Shown in pieces: positions 57,613 to 64,000 of a DNA stretch of 64,000 nucleotides (within the stretch, counting starts at the first letter, position 1; each line of letters begins with the position of its first letter). Position numbers and translations under genes: made by a program. The notes beneath the pieces were generated by a model. The model had not been told where the DNA came from and searched no databases. It saw nothing but the letters and a program-made list of their open reading frames with translations. Source of the stretch: Kutzneria kofuensis (GTDB lineage Bacteria; Actinomycetota; Actinomycetes; Mycobacteriales; Pseudonocardiaceae). Where the stretch lies: contig NZ_JACHIR010000002.1 in assembly GCF_014203355.1 (NCBI RefSeq), positions 124,001 to 188,000 on the forward strand, written 5' to 3'.

Positions 57613-59439
57613 GTGATAGCGCTAACAGCACCGGACCTGGCGACGCTGCTGTCCCATGCCCGCAGCCGGATCGGCGTCCCGGACGTGACCGATCGGGCCG
57701 TCTGGGACCGCGTCGACCCGGCCACGCGTGGGCGGCTGCTCGCGGCCGCCGAGACGGAGCTGGCGACGCCTCCGCCGGTGCTGAGCGCCACGGCGTGGGC
57801 GCGAGCGTTTCGCGACGGCGTGCGGACCGAATACGAGGATGCCGCGCGGCGACTCCGGGACCGCGTGGGCGTGTTGGTGCTGGGCGTGGTTCTCACCGGC
57901 GAGGTGGAACCCTTTCTGGACGCGGCGATCGACGGCATGGTCGCCCTCGCGGAGGCGAGCACGTGGTGCTGGGCCCCGCACGACAGCTTCACCGCGGCCC
58001 GCAGGGAGGTCGTGCCCGATGTCGACGATCCGTACCTGGATCTCGGCGCGGCCGAGGTGACCTCGCTGCTGGCCTGGGCCGACCACGTGCTCGGTCCGCT
58101 GCTGGACGTGCGGGCGCCGGGGCTGCGTCGACGCTTACGGCGCGAGGTGGACAAACGCGTGTTCGATCCGTTCGAACGAATCCGGGACTGGCACTGGATC
58201 GGGTTCGACGGCGACGCGCACAACTGGAATCCCTGGATCCACGGCGCGGTGTTGGTGGCGGCGCTGCTGCTGTGCGACGACCCCGCGCGCCGGGCGAACC
58301 TGGTCCGGCTCGTCATTGCCGGTCTTGAAAGTTTCATCGCGGTGCTGCCCGACGACGGCGGGATCGACGAAGGCGTGGCCTACTGGTGGCAGGGCGCGGG
58401 CCGGCTGCTCGAAGCGCTCGACCTGCTCGCCGCGGCGGGCGGCCCGGCGCTCGACTCCCGTGACCGGCCGGTGTTCGCCGAGCTGATCCGGTTCCCGCAC
58501 CGCATGCACCTCGGCGGCGACTGGTACGTCAACGCGGGGGACGCATCCGCCCGGCTGCCCGCCGCCCAGCCGTGGCACGTGCTGCACCGGTGGGGCGAAC
58601 GCCTGGGCGACAAGGACGTCCAAGCCTACGCACTGGCCAACGGCCACACCGTGCACCCGGCGGCCGGGCTCGGCCGAGCGCTCGACGCCCTGGCCAACCC
58701 CATGCCGCGGAGTCCACAACGGACGAAGAGTTGGCAGGCGCCGCACGTGTGGCTGCCACGGGTGCAGGTGTTGGTGGCGCGGGAATCCGTGACCGGCCTC
58801 ACGCTGGCGATGAAGGCCGGGCACAACGGCGAACGGCACAACCACCTCGACGTCGGCTCGTACTGGGTGGCCCTGCGCGGTCGCCCCGTGCTGGTCGACG
58901 TCGGGCAGCCGACCTACACGGCCGCCAGCTTCGGACCAGACCGCTATGCCGCCTGGCCGTTGCAGAGCGCGTGGCACAACGTGCCCGAGCCGGGGGCCGC
59001 GCAGCAGCCCGGCGCCGCGTTCACCGCGACCGATGTCCACGTCGAGCTGGCACCGGAAACCGCCGCGCTGCAGGCCGATCTCGCGGCCGCGTATCCGCGG
59101 GGAGCCGTGGAGAGCTGGCGCCGCACTGCACGGCTCGTCCGGGGCCCGCGGCCACGGGTCGAAGTCGTGGATTCGTGGACCGGAGCACGGGATGTGGTGC
59201 TGCTACGGCACATTCTCGCCGGAACCGTCGATCTGGCCGAGGGCGCGGCGGTGATCACGCTGGACGATTCGCGGCGGGTGCGGATGAGCTGGGGCACCCA
59301 GGCCGACGCTGTCCTGGAACGGCAGGACATCACCGATCCGCTGCTGCGGGCCAGCTGGGGCGAGTCGCTGACGCGGTTGACCCTGCGGCCGACAGCCGGC
59401 ACCGGCTCGCTCACGGTGTGGTGGGAGGCAACGGAATGA
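57613..59439 (+). CDS. Cytoplasmic heparinase II/III-family lyase
   Basis: A 608-residue protein with no signal peptide. The N-terminal (alpha/alpha) toroid has DWHWIGFDGDAHNWNPWIHG and DDGGIDEGVAYWWQGAG; the C-terminal beta-sandwich has AMKAGHNGERHNHLDVGSYW and RPVLVDVGQPTYT, the heparinase II/III metal/His region. Such enzymes cleave uronic-acid-containing oligosaccharides by beta-elimination (PL12/15/17/21 and relatives). Here it would act on imported oligosaccharide. Start GTG 57613 follows AGGAACG. It has a TTA codon at 58135-58137 (Leu175). Its stop overlaps the regulator start (ATGA). Confidence 0.86.
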   Translation: MIALTAPDLATLLSHARSRIGVPDVTDRAVWDRVDPATRGRLLAAAETELATPPPVLSATAWARAFRDGVRTEYEDAARRLRDRVGVLVLGVVLTGEVEPFLDAAIDGMVALAEASTWCWAPHDSFTAARREVVPDVDDPYLDLGAAEVTSLLAWADHVLGPLLDVRAPGLRRRLRREVDKRVFDPFERIRDWHWIGFDGDAHNWNPWIHGAVLVAALLLCDDPARRANLVRLVIAGLESFIAVLPDDGGIDEGVAYWWQGAGRLLEALDLLAAAGGPALDSRDRPVFAELIRFPHRMHLGGDWYVNAGDASARLPAAQPWHVLHRWGERLGDKDVQAYALANGHTVHPAAGLGRALDALANPMPRSPQRTKSWQAPHVWLPRVQVLVARESVTGLTLAMKAGHNGERHNHLDVGSYWVALRGRPVLVDVGQPTYTAASFGPDRYAAWPLQSAWHNVPEPGAAQQPGAAFTATDVHVELAPETAALQADLAAAYPRGAVESWRRTARLVRGPRPRVEVVDSWTGARDVVLLRHILAGTVDLAEGAAVITLDDSRRVRMSWGTQADAVLERQDITDPLLRASWGESLTRLTLRPTAGTGSLTVWWEATE

Positions 59440-60524
59440 AGCTGGCATCCGAACGCCAGGAGCTGATCCTGGCCGCCGTCCGCGCGCAGGGAACCGTGCG
59501 GCTGACCGAACTGGTGGACAAGCTCGGCGTCACGCCGGTCACGGTCCGCCGGGACGTCACCGTGCTGGCCGACCGCGGGCTGGTCGTCCGGGTGCACGGC
59601 GGCATCCGCCTCCCCCACCGCGGCATCGCGGAGGGCACCACGTCGGCGGCCCGGTCGGTGTTCGGTCGGCTGTGCGGCGGCGAGGTCGGCATGGTGGTGC
59701 CGTCCGTGGAGTACTACTGGCCGACGGTGATCCGGGGCGCCCAGTCCGCCGTGACGGCCGCGGGCGGCCGGCTGGTGCTGCGCGCCTCCTCGTACGACCC
59801 GGCCGAGGACCGCCGGCAGGTGACCAAGCTGCTCGACCGCGGCATGCAGTGCCTGCTCGTGGCCCCGAGCACCGAGGGCAGCCGCGGGCTGGACCTGCTG
59901 CGCTGGCTGGGTTCCCTGAACGTCTCCGTGATCCTGGTGGAACGGGTTCCGCCGCCGGAGCTGCCCATGCTGGCGCTGGACGCGGCGTACACCGCGCACG
60001 GGCTCGGCGCCGGCATGGCGGTGCGGCACCTGGTGACGTTGGGCCACAAGCGCATCGGGCTCGTCACCTCGCGGTCCAGCCCGACCAGCCGCGCCCTGCG
60101 GCGGGGTTGGGCCGAGGCGGTGTCGGCGCTCGGTCTGCCCGACGTGCTCACCGGCGAGGTGCCGGCCTACGGCCTGCCCGGCTGGGCCCGGGCGTACGAC
60201 GAACTGCTGCGGCAGTGCCGGGAGCGGGACGTGCATGCCCTGATCGTGCACGCCGACCGGGAGGCGATCGGATTCCTGGAACGCGCCCAGGAGCTGGGCA
60301 TCGACGTGCCGGGTGAGCTCGCGGTCGTCACCTACGACGACGAGGTGGCCGCCGCGTCCGACCCGCCGCTGACCGCCGTGTGCCCGCAGAAGTACCGGCT
60401 CGGCGCGCTCGCCGCCGAGCTGGCCCTCACCCGGCTCGCCGACGGCGCCGAGCGGCCCGTCCACCGGGTGGAGCTGTGGCCCACGCTTGTCGTCCGCGAG
60501 TCCTGCGGCACCCCGGCGAGGTAA
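59436..60524 (+). CDS. DeoR-type HTH fused to a LacI-like sugar-binding domain (regulator)
   Basis: A 362-residue chimeric regulator. Residues ~1-60 are a DeoR winged helix (RQELILAAVRAQGTVRLTEL, VTPVTVRRDVTVLADRGLV, RVHGG). Residues ~80-355 are a periplasmic-binding-protein-like domain of the LacI/GalR type (GAGMAVRHLVTLGHKRIGLV, VVTYDDEVAAASDPPLTAV). It thus senses a sugar rather than a sugar phosphate, unlike classical DeoR proteins. It is coupled to the lyase gene and 2 bp before the isomerase gene. It probably controls the divergent importer operon through the TTCGATC repeats. Confidence 0.88.
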   Translation: MKLASERQELILAAVRAQGTVRLTELVDKLGVTPVTVRRDVTVLADRGLVVRVHGGIRLPHRGIAEGTTSAARSVFGRLCGGEVGMVVPSVEYYWPTVIRGAQSAVTAAGGRLVLRASSYDPAEDRRQVTKLLDRGMQCLLVAPSTEGSRGLDLLRWLGSLNVSVILVERVPPPELPMLALDAAYTAHGLGAGMAVRHLVTLGHKRIGLVTSRSSPTSRALRRGWAEAVSALGLPDVLTGEVPAYGLPGWARAYDELLRQCRERDVHALIVHADREAIGFLERAQELGIDVPGELAVVTYDDEVAAASDPPLTAVCPQKYRLGALAAELALTRLADGAERPVHRVELWPTLVVRESCGTPAR

Positions 60525-60526
60525 CG

Positions 60527-61291
60527 ATGCCGCTGGCCTTCTCCACCCTCGGCGTGCCGGGCATGCCCCTGGCCGATGTCGCCCGGCTCGCCGCCGACAC
60601 CGGGTACCAGGGCGTCGAACTACGGTGCGCCCCAGGCGAACCCGCGGCGGAGCTGCCGCCCGAGAGCGTGCACGCGACGCTGGCCGATCACGGCATCGCC
60701 GTCCTCGCGCTCGCCGGCTACGTGAAGATCGCCGCCCCCGGGCCCGACGGCCCGGTCCTGGGCGAGATCTCACGCCAGGTAGACCTCGCCGCCGCCATCG
60801 GCGCTCCGTATGTCAGGCTGTTCCCCGGCGGTTCACCCGGCGACGACGCCCGTGCCGTCGCGCGCCTGGCCGAGGCAGGTCCACTCGCCCAGGCGGCCGG
60901 CGTGTGCCTGCTGGTCGAAACCCATGACTCGCACCCCAGGGGTGCGGACGTCGCCAGATTGCTGCGGGCCCCCGGCGTCGGCGCCATCTGGGACCTCATG
61001 CACACCTGGCTCGCCGGCGAGACACCGGCCGAGTCGGCGGCAGCGCTGCGGCCGTGGCCGGGATACGTTCAGGTGAAGGATATCGCCGGCCCGGCGGACC
61101 GGACTCCCTTGCCACTGGGCCGAGGCGTGCTGCCGCTGGCAGACTGCCTCGGGCAACTCGCCCCGGACGCGTGGGTGTCGTGGGAGTACGAACGGCTGTG
61201 GTACCAACACGCCCCGGCGCTGCCGGGGCTGCTGGCCGAGGGCCGGCGCGTGATCGCCGCGCGCCGGCCCCGGCCGACCGGTCAGATGTAG
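60527..61291 (+). CDS. Sugar phosphate isomerase/epimerase (xylose-isomerase-like TIM barrel)
   Basis: A 254-residue AP-endonuclease-2/xylose-isomerase-like barrel: DVARLAADTGYQGVELRC, VRLFPGG, CLLVETHDSHPRGADVARLL, VGAIWDLMHTW and GYVQVKD. Metal ligands would be Glu in VELR/LVETH, Asp in WDLMH and His/Asp later in the chain. It probably isomerises or epimerises the keto sugar produced by the lyase. It starts 2 bp after the regulator stop and overlaps the convergent polyesterase gene by 10 nt. Confidence 0.85.
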   Translation: MPLAFSTLGVPGMPLADVARLAADTGYQGVELRCAPGEPAAELPPESVHATLADHGIAVLALAGYVKIAAPGPDGPVLGEISRQVDLAAAIGAPYVRLFPGGSPGDDARAVARLAEAGPLAQAAGVCLLVETHDSHPRGADVARLLRAPGVGAIWDLMHTWLAGETPAESAAALRPWPGYVQVKDIAGPADRTPLPLGRGVLPLADCLGQLAPDAWVSWEYERLWYQHAPALPGLLAEGRRVIAARRPRPTGQM

Positions 61292-62199
61292 GGGCACTTG
61301 GCCTGGTACATCGAGATCTTCGTCGGGTCGGGCAGCTTCGGGCAGAGGAACTGCTGGTAGCGGCTGTCCTGGTCGACGAAGATCTTCAGCCACGGGATGA
61401 TGATCTTCATCTGGACGTTGTTCGGGTGCGTGTAGTACAGGTGGTCGGCCCCGGAGATCTCCGCGAACAGGCTCTTGGTCGATGCCGGCACGCCGGCGTA
61501 CAGGCCCTTCAGGTAGGACGGGGTGACCGTCGGGTCCTTCTGGCCGCCGAGCACCAGCGTCGGCACGCGTTCGCTGGACATGTTCTGCGACGGGGAGAAC
61601 GGCGCCAGTCCGATCCCGGCCTTGAGCGTGGGCCGGTGCTCGGTGGCGTAGACCATGCCGCCGCCGCCCATCGAGTGACCCAGCACCGACAGCCGGTTCG
61701 GGTCGACCCGGTTCTTGACCGGGCTGCGGGTGGTCAGCCAGTCCAGCGCCGCCAGCAGCTGCTGGCCGCGGGCGGTGTCCCAGTCGTTGGGGCTGTTGGT
61801 CTCGATGCAGATCACCACGAAGCCGAATGAGGACAGCCACGGCCCCATCCAGGCCTCTTCCTTGGCGCACTTCGCGGTGTAGCCCGGCACGATGGCCAGC
61901 GCGCCCCAGGTGCCCAGGCTCGTGTCGGTCGGGTAGTACACCACACCGCCGTTGAACCCGTTGCCCGGCGAGACGTTCTGCTGCGCGGTGGCGAACGGGC
62001 CACGCGACGCCTCGATCATCGCCAGCGTCGGGTCGGGACCGCGCTGCGTCGCCTTGACGGACGCCGAGGGCTCGGCCGAGGCCGGTCCGCCGGTCACCGT
62101 CGCCACAGTCACGGCGGCCAGCACCGCGACCAGCGCGGTCACCGCTCCCTTGATCCGCCGGGCCCCACGCGCCCGCTGCTGCGTCGCATCCACTCGCAT
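61282..62199 (-). CDS. Secreted polyesterase / cutinase (PET-hydrolase-like, TfCut2 family)
   Basis: A 305-residue secreted alpha/beta-hydrolase; signal peptide to ~42 (ASA). It follows the actinobacterial cutinase pattern: RGPFATAQQNVSPGNGFNG, ALAIVPGYTAK (oxyanion Tyr107), GHSMGGGG (Ser176), GGQKDPTVTP (Asp222), GADHLYY (His253), FVDQDSRYQQFLCP with a C-terminal disulfide Cys286-Cys302. At the position of the PET-clamping Trp of TfCut2 (TPWH) this protein has APFS, so Phe. Natural role likely cutin or other polyester. ATG 62199 follows GGAGGTGATGCGTCG. Cys111 and Cys131 could form an extra disulfide. Confidence 0.87.
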   Translation of the reverse strand: MRVDATQQRARGARRIKGAVTALVAVLAAVTVATVTGGPASAEPSASVKATQRGPDPTLAMIEASRGPFATAQQNVSPGNGFNGGVVYYPTDTSLGTWGALAIVPGYTAKCAKEEAWMGPWLSSFGFVVICIETNSPNDWDTARGQQLLAALDWLTTRSPVKNRVDPNRLSVLGHSMGGGGMVYATEHRPTLKAGIGLAPFSPSQNMSSERVPTLVLGGQKDPTVTPSYLKGLYAGVPASTKSLFAEISGADHLYYTHPNNVQMKIIIPWLKIFVDQDSRYQQFLCPKLPDPTKISMYQAKCPYI

Positions 62200-62353
62200 C
62201 GACGCATCACCTCCTCAGGTAGATGGACCGCCCGGGAGTACAGCAACCCGCGCCCCGACGCGACAATCAACCCCGAGGTGAGCAGAACTCATCTCCTGCG
62301 GCTGAGCTGTGACAACGCCGTTCCCCACGCCCGCCGACGGCTGAAACTTCCAG

Positions 62354-63841
62354 TCAGCGCGCCGAAACCCGCCACACCGCCGTGACGTCGTCGGCCGGCG
62401 GCTCGGCGATCATGGAACCACCGACGGCGATGTCCCGGGAGTTGCCGTCGTAGACCGGCCAACCGGGGTCGCCGGTGGCGGCGAAGGCCGCGAATGCCCG
62501 CACGAGCGTGTCCCGCACGGCGAGCCGCGCCGGGGTGTCGGCGCCGATGAGGGCGAGCGCGTCGAAGGTGTGGAGCAGGTCGGCGCCGTGGAAGGCGCCC
62601 ATGACCGGCCCCCAGGGCTCGTCGCGGAACAGGTAGTGGTACGCGCGGCCGCCGGCCTCGACCTGGGCCTGGGCCAGCCGCGCCGCCGGCAGCCGGTAGA
62701 CCGCGTCGGTCAGGAAGGCACTGCGCACAGTGGACGGATCGGAGCCGACGCGGGCGCGGTAGGCGTCGAGAAGCTTGGCCGGATCGGCAATGCCGGCGCC
62801 GCGGATCTCGGCCAGCAGGCTCGCCTCGTCGGCGGGCCGGAACCGGTCGCCGTTGACGATCTGGAAGAGCCGGACCTCGTCCAGGGTGACGCCGACGAGC
62901 AGCGGAACGGCGGCCGCCGCCCCGGCCACGACGGCCCGGTGCGGCTCGACCGGCAAGACCTCGCCGTCGACAACGGCGCCCCAGGCGCGGCCGCCGGGAA
63001 GGTTGCGGCGGCCGATGTCGCCATCGATGACGGTGCCCTGCTTCGCCAGGATCCGTTCGGCGGGAACGGATCGCAGGGCCTCGGGCTCGTCGAGCCCAAG
63101 GGCGGCAAGGAGATCCTCGGCCATGCCGGCGGCGGGGGCCCGGTCGAAGCTGCGGGACGCGCTGCCGCTCTGCAGGATCGCCTTGTGGAACAACCCGGCG
63201 GCCGCCGGGACGGCCAGCAGCGTGCCGACGGAGTAGGCCCCCGCGGACTGCCCCGCCACCGTGACGTTGCCCGGGTCGCCGCCGAAGCCGGCGATGTTGT
63301 CCCGCACCCAGCGCAGCGCGGCGATCTGGTCCCGCACGCCGAGATTGTTCGCGCCGATGTCGGGCAGATGCAGGAATCCCAACGCGCCCAGCCGGTAATT
63401 GGCCGCCACGACAACGGTTCCGGTCTGCCGGGCCAGTGCGGCGCCGTCGGTGTACGGCGGCGCGGCCGAGCCGGATTCGTAGCCGCCGCCATAGATCCAC
63501 ACGATCACCGGGCGGGGTTCGCCGGCCGGCGTGGCGGGCACCCACACGTTGAGGTACAGGCAGTCCTCGGACGTCTCGCCGAGATCGCCGGTGGGAAAAC
63601 CGGGCAGGGACGGGAATGCGGTGTCCTGCTCCCCCACCAGCGTCGGAATCCCCTGCACGGGGGCCGCCGCGAAGCGGTCGGCGTCGCGCACTCCGTGCCA
63701 CGGCTCGGGTGCTTGCGGCGGGCGGAACCGCAACTCGCCGACCGGCGGCGCGGCGAAGGGGATGCCGGCGAAGACCCGGCTCCCGTCCGGCAGCTCGCGT
63801 CCGCGGACGGCTCCGAGGGTGGTGTCGACGACGAGTGTCAT
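62354..63841 (-). CDS. Type B carboxylesterase
   Basis: A 495-residue cytoplasmic alpha/beta-hydrolase of the carboxylesterase/PnbA family: FAGIPFAAPPVGELRF, EDCLYLNVWVP, VIVWIYGGGYESGS (oxyanion hole), VTVAGQSAGAYSVG (nucleophile Ser), VTLDEVRLF (Glu) and GAFHGADLLHTF (His). The ATG at 63841 follows GAGAGGGAGACCC. Its natural substrate is unknown. Lying 154 bp after the polyesterase start on the same strand, the two may be separately transcribed. Confidence 0.9.
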   Translation of the reverse strand: MTLVVDTTLGAVRGRELPDGSRVFAGIPFAAPPVGELRFRPPQAPEPWHGVRDADRFAAAPVQGIPTLVGEQDTAFPSLPGFPTGDLGETSEDCLYLNVWVPATPAGEPRPVIVWIYGGGYESGSAAPPYTDGAALARQTGTVVVAANYRLGALGFLHLPDIGANNLGVRDQIAALRWVRDNIAGFGGDPGNVTVAGQSAGAYSVGTLLAVPAAAGLFHKAILQSGSASRSFDRAPAAGMAEDLLAALGLDEPEALRSVPAERILAKQGTVIDGDIGRRNLPGGRAWGAVVDGEVLPVEPHRAVVAGAAAAVPLLVGVTLDEVRLFQIVNGDRFRPADEASLLAEIRGAGIADPAKLLDAYRARVGSDPSTVRSAFLTDAVYRLPAARLAQAQVEAGGRAYHYLFRDEPWGPVMGAFHGADLLHTFDALALIGADTPARLAVRDTLVRAFAAFAATGDPGWPVYDGNSRDIAVGGSMIAEPPADDVTAVWRVSAR

Positions 63842-63955
63842 GGGTCTCCCTCTCACTGGTACGGGCGTCGTCGACTATATTCTCAGGAATGACCTTCTGT
63901 GGAAGTTTCGAATGACTGTGACCGGCCTTACGCGGGTGTTCGCCGGTCTCGGCCG

Positions 63956-64000
63956 CTAGCGCCTTCCGACCTCAAGCACGATCTTGCCCGTGGTGGCCCC
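63956..64000 (-). CDS. C-terminus of a zinc-type alcohol dehydrogenase / quinone reductase (partial)
   Basis: Only 14 codons are in the window: GATTGKIVLEVGRR then TAG. The GKIVLEV ending is typical of NADPH:quinone reductase-like and zinc alcohol dehydrogenase-like proteins. The rest lies to the right. Too short to be certain. Confidence 0.55.
   Translation of the reverse strand, partial: GATTGKIVLEVGRR

Noticed and set aside
57615-57624. Palindrome around TAGCGCTA at the start of the lyase gene as an operator
   Set aside because: Only 8 bp exact, lies over the first codons, and no second copy was found nearby.
1-64000. Prophage, insertion sequences, CRISPR arrays, tRNA genes
   Set aside because: I saw no transposase or integrase motifs, no regularly spaced repeats, and no tRNA-like cloverleaf.

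Overview
This window comes from a high-GC actinomycete. A member of the Pseudonocardiales, or a close relative, is likely. The evidence is about 70% G+C, many GTG starts, GTGA/ATGA stop-start overlaps, long secreted multimodular glycosidases, and sugar ABC importers that lack their own ATPase. I saw no rRNA, tRNA, CRISPR array, insertion sequence or phage gene.

Region 1 (1-13.0 kb) is part of a biosynthetic gene cluster that runs off the left edge. A tightly coupled leftward operon starts at 9772. It encodes a salicylate synthase, a ketosynthase fused to an alpha/beta-hydrolase, a salicyl-AMP ligase, an aromatase/cyclase, a metallo-beta-lactamase-fold enzyme, a chain-length-factor-like KS, an ACP, a phosphopantetheinyl transferase, a second cyclase-fold protein and a cut-off NDP-hexose 2,3-dehydratase. 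A P450, a glycosyltransferase and a degenerate AcpS-like protein lie to its right. Inference: the product is a glycosylated aromatic polyketide either primed or decorated with salicylate. The KS-hydrolase fusion and an Arg at the KS-beta active-site position make this the most unusual part of the window.

Region 2 (13.1-16.5 kb) holds small oxidoreductases, an NTF2-fold protein divergent from a MarR regulator with a clear palindromic operator, and a LacI regulator.

Region 3 (16.6-30.6 kb) is a plant cell-wall locus. A GH12 glucanase diverges from a seven-gene secreted operon: two CE12 acetylesterases, GH2, PL9, GH53, a GH36/GH27-like protein of unknown substrate, and PL26. Together these fit rhamnogalacturonan-I with galactan side chains. 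A convergent CE2-type esterase follows.

Region 4 (31.1-43.7 kb) contains a LacI regulator with two identical palindromic operators, an ABC sugar importer, a GH63-like cytoplasmic glycosidase and a large secreted GH39-like protein. After a strong terminator come a GH43 (exo-1,3-galactanase-like) and a BNR-type propeller protein, which together suggest arabinogalactan-protein attack.

Region 5 (43.8-61.3 kb) is mostly leftward: DUF624 protein, ABC importer, large GH2, secreted GH5, DUF2264 protein, D-2-hydroxyacid dehydrogenase and another ABC importer. Diverging from it are a heparinase II/III-fold lyase, a DeoR/LacI-like chimeric regulator and a sugar isomerase/epimerase. The set suggests import and intracellular breakdown of an acidic oligosaccharide.

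Region 6 (61.3-64 kb) carries a secreted polyesterase (cutinase/PET-hydrolase-like), a type B carboxylesterase and the last codons of an oxidoreductase.

Several short DNA motifs recur upstream of (and sometimes inside) the carbohydrate genes: TTCGAC repeats, GGWAAGCGCTTTCC, CGAACCGGTTCG, CTTGAA-N4-TTCAAG, and a shared promoter/leader pair. They outline several separate regulons.
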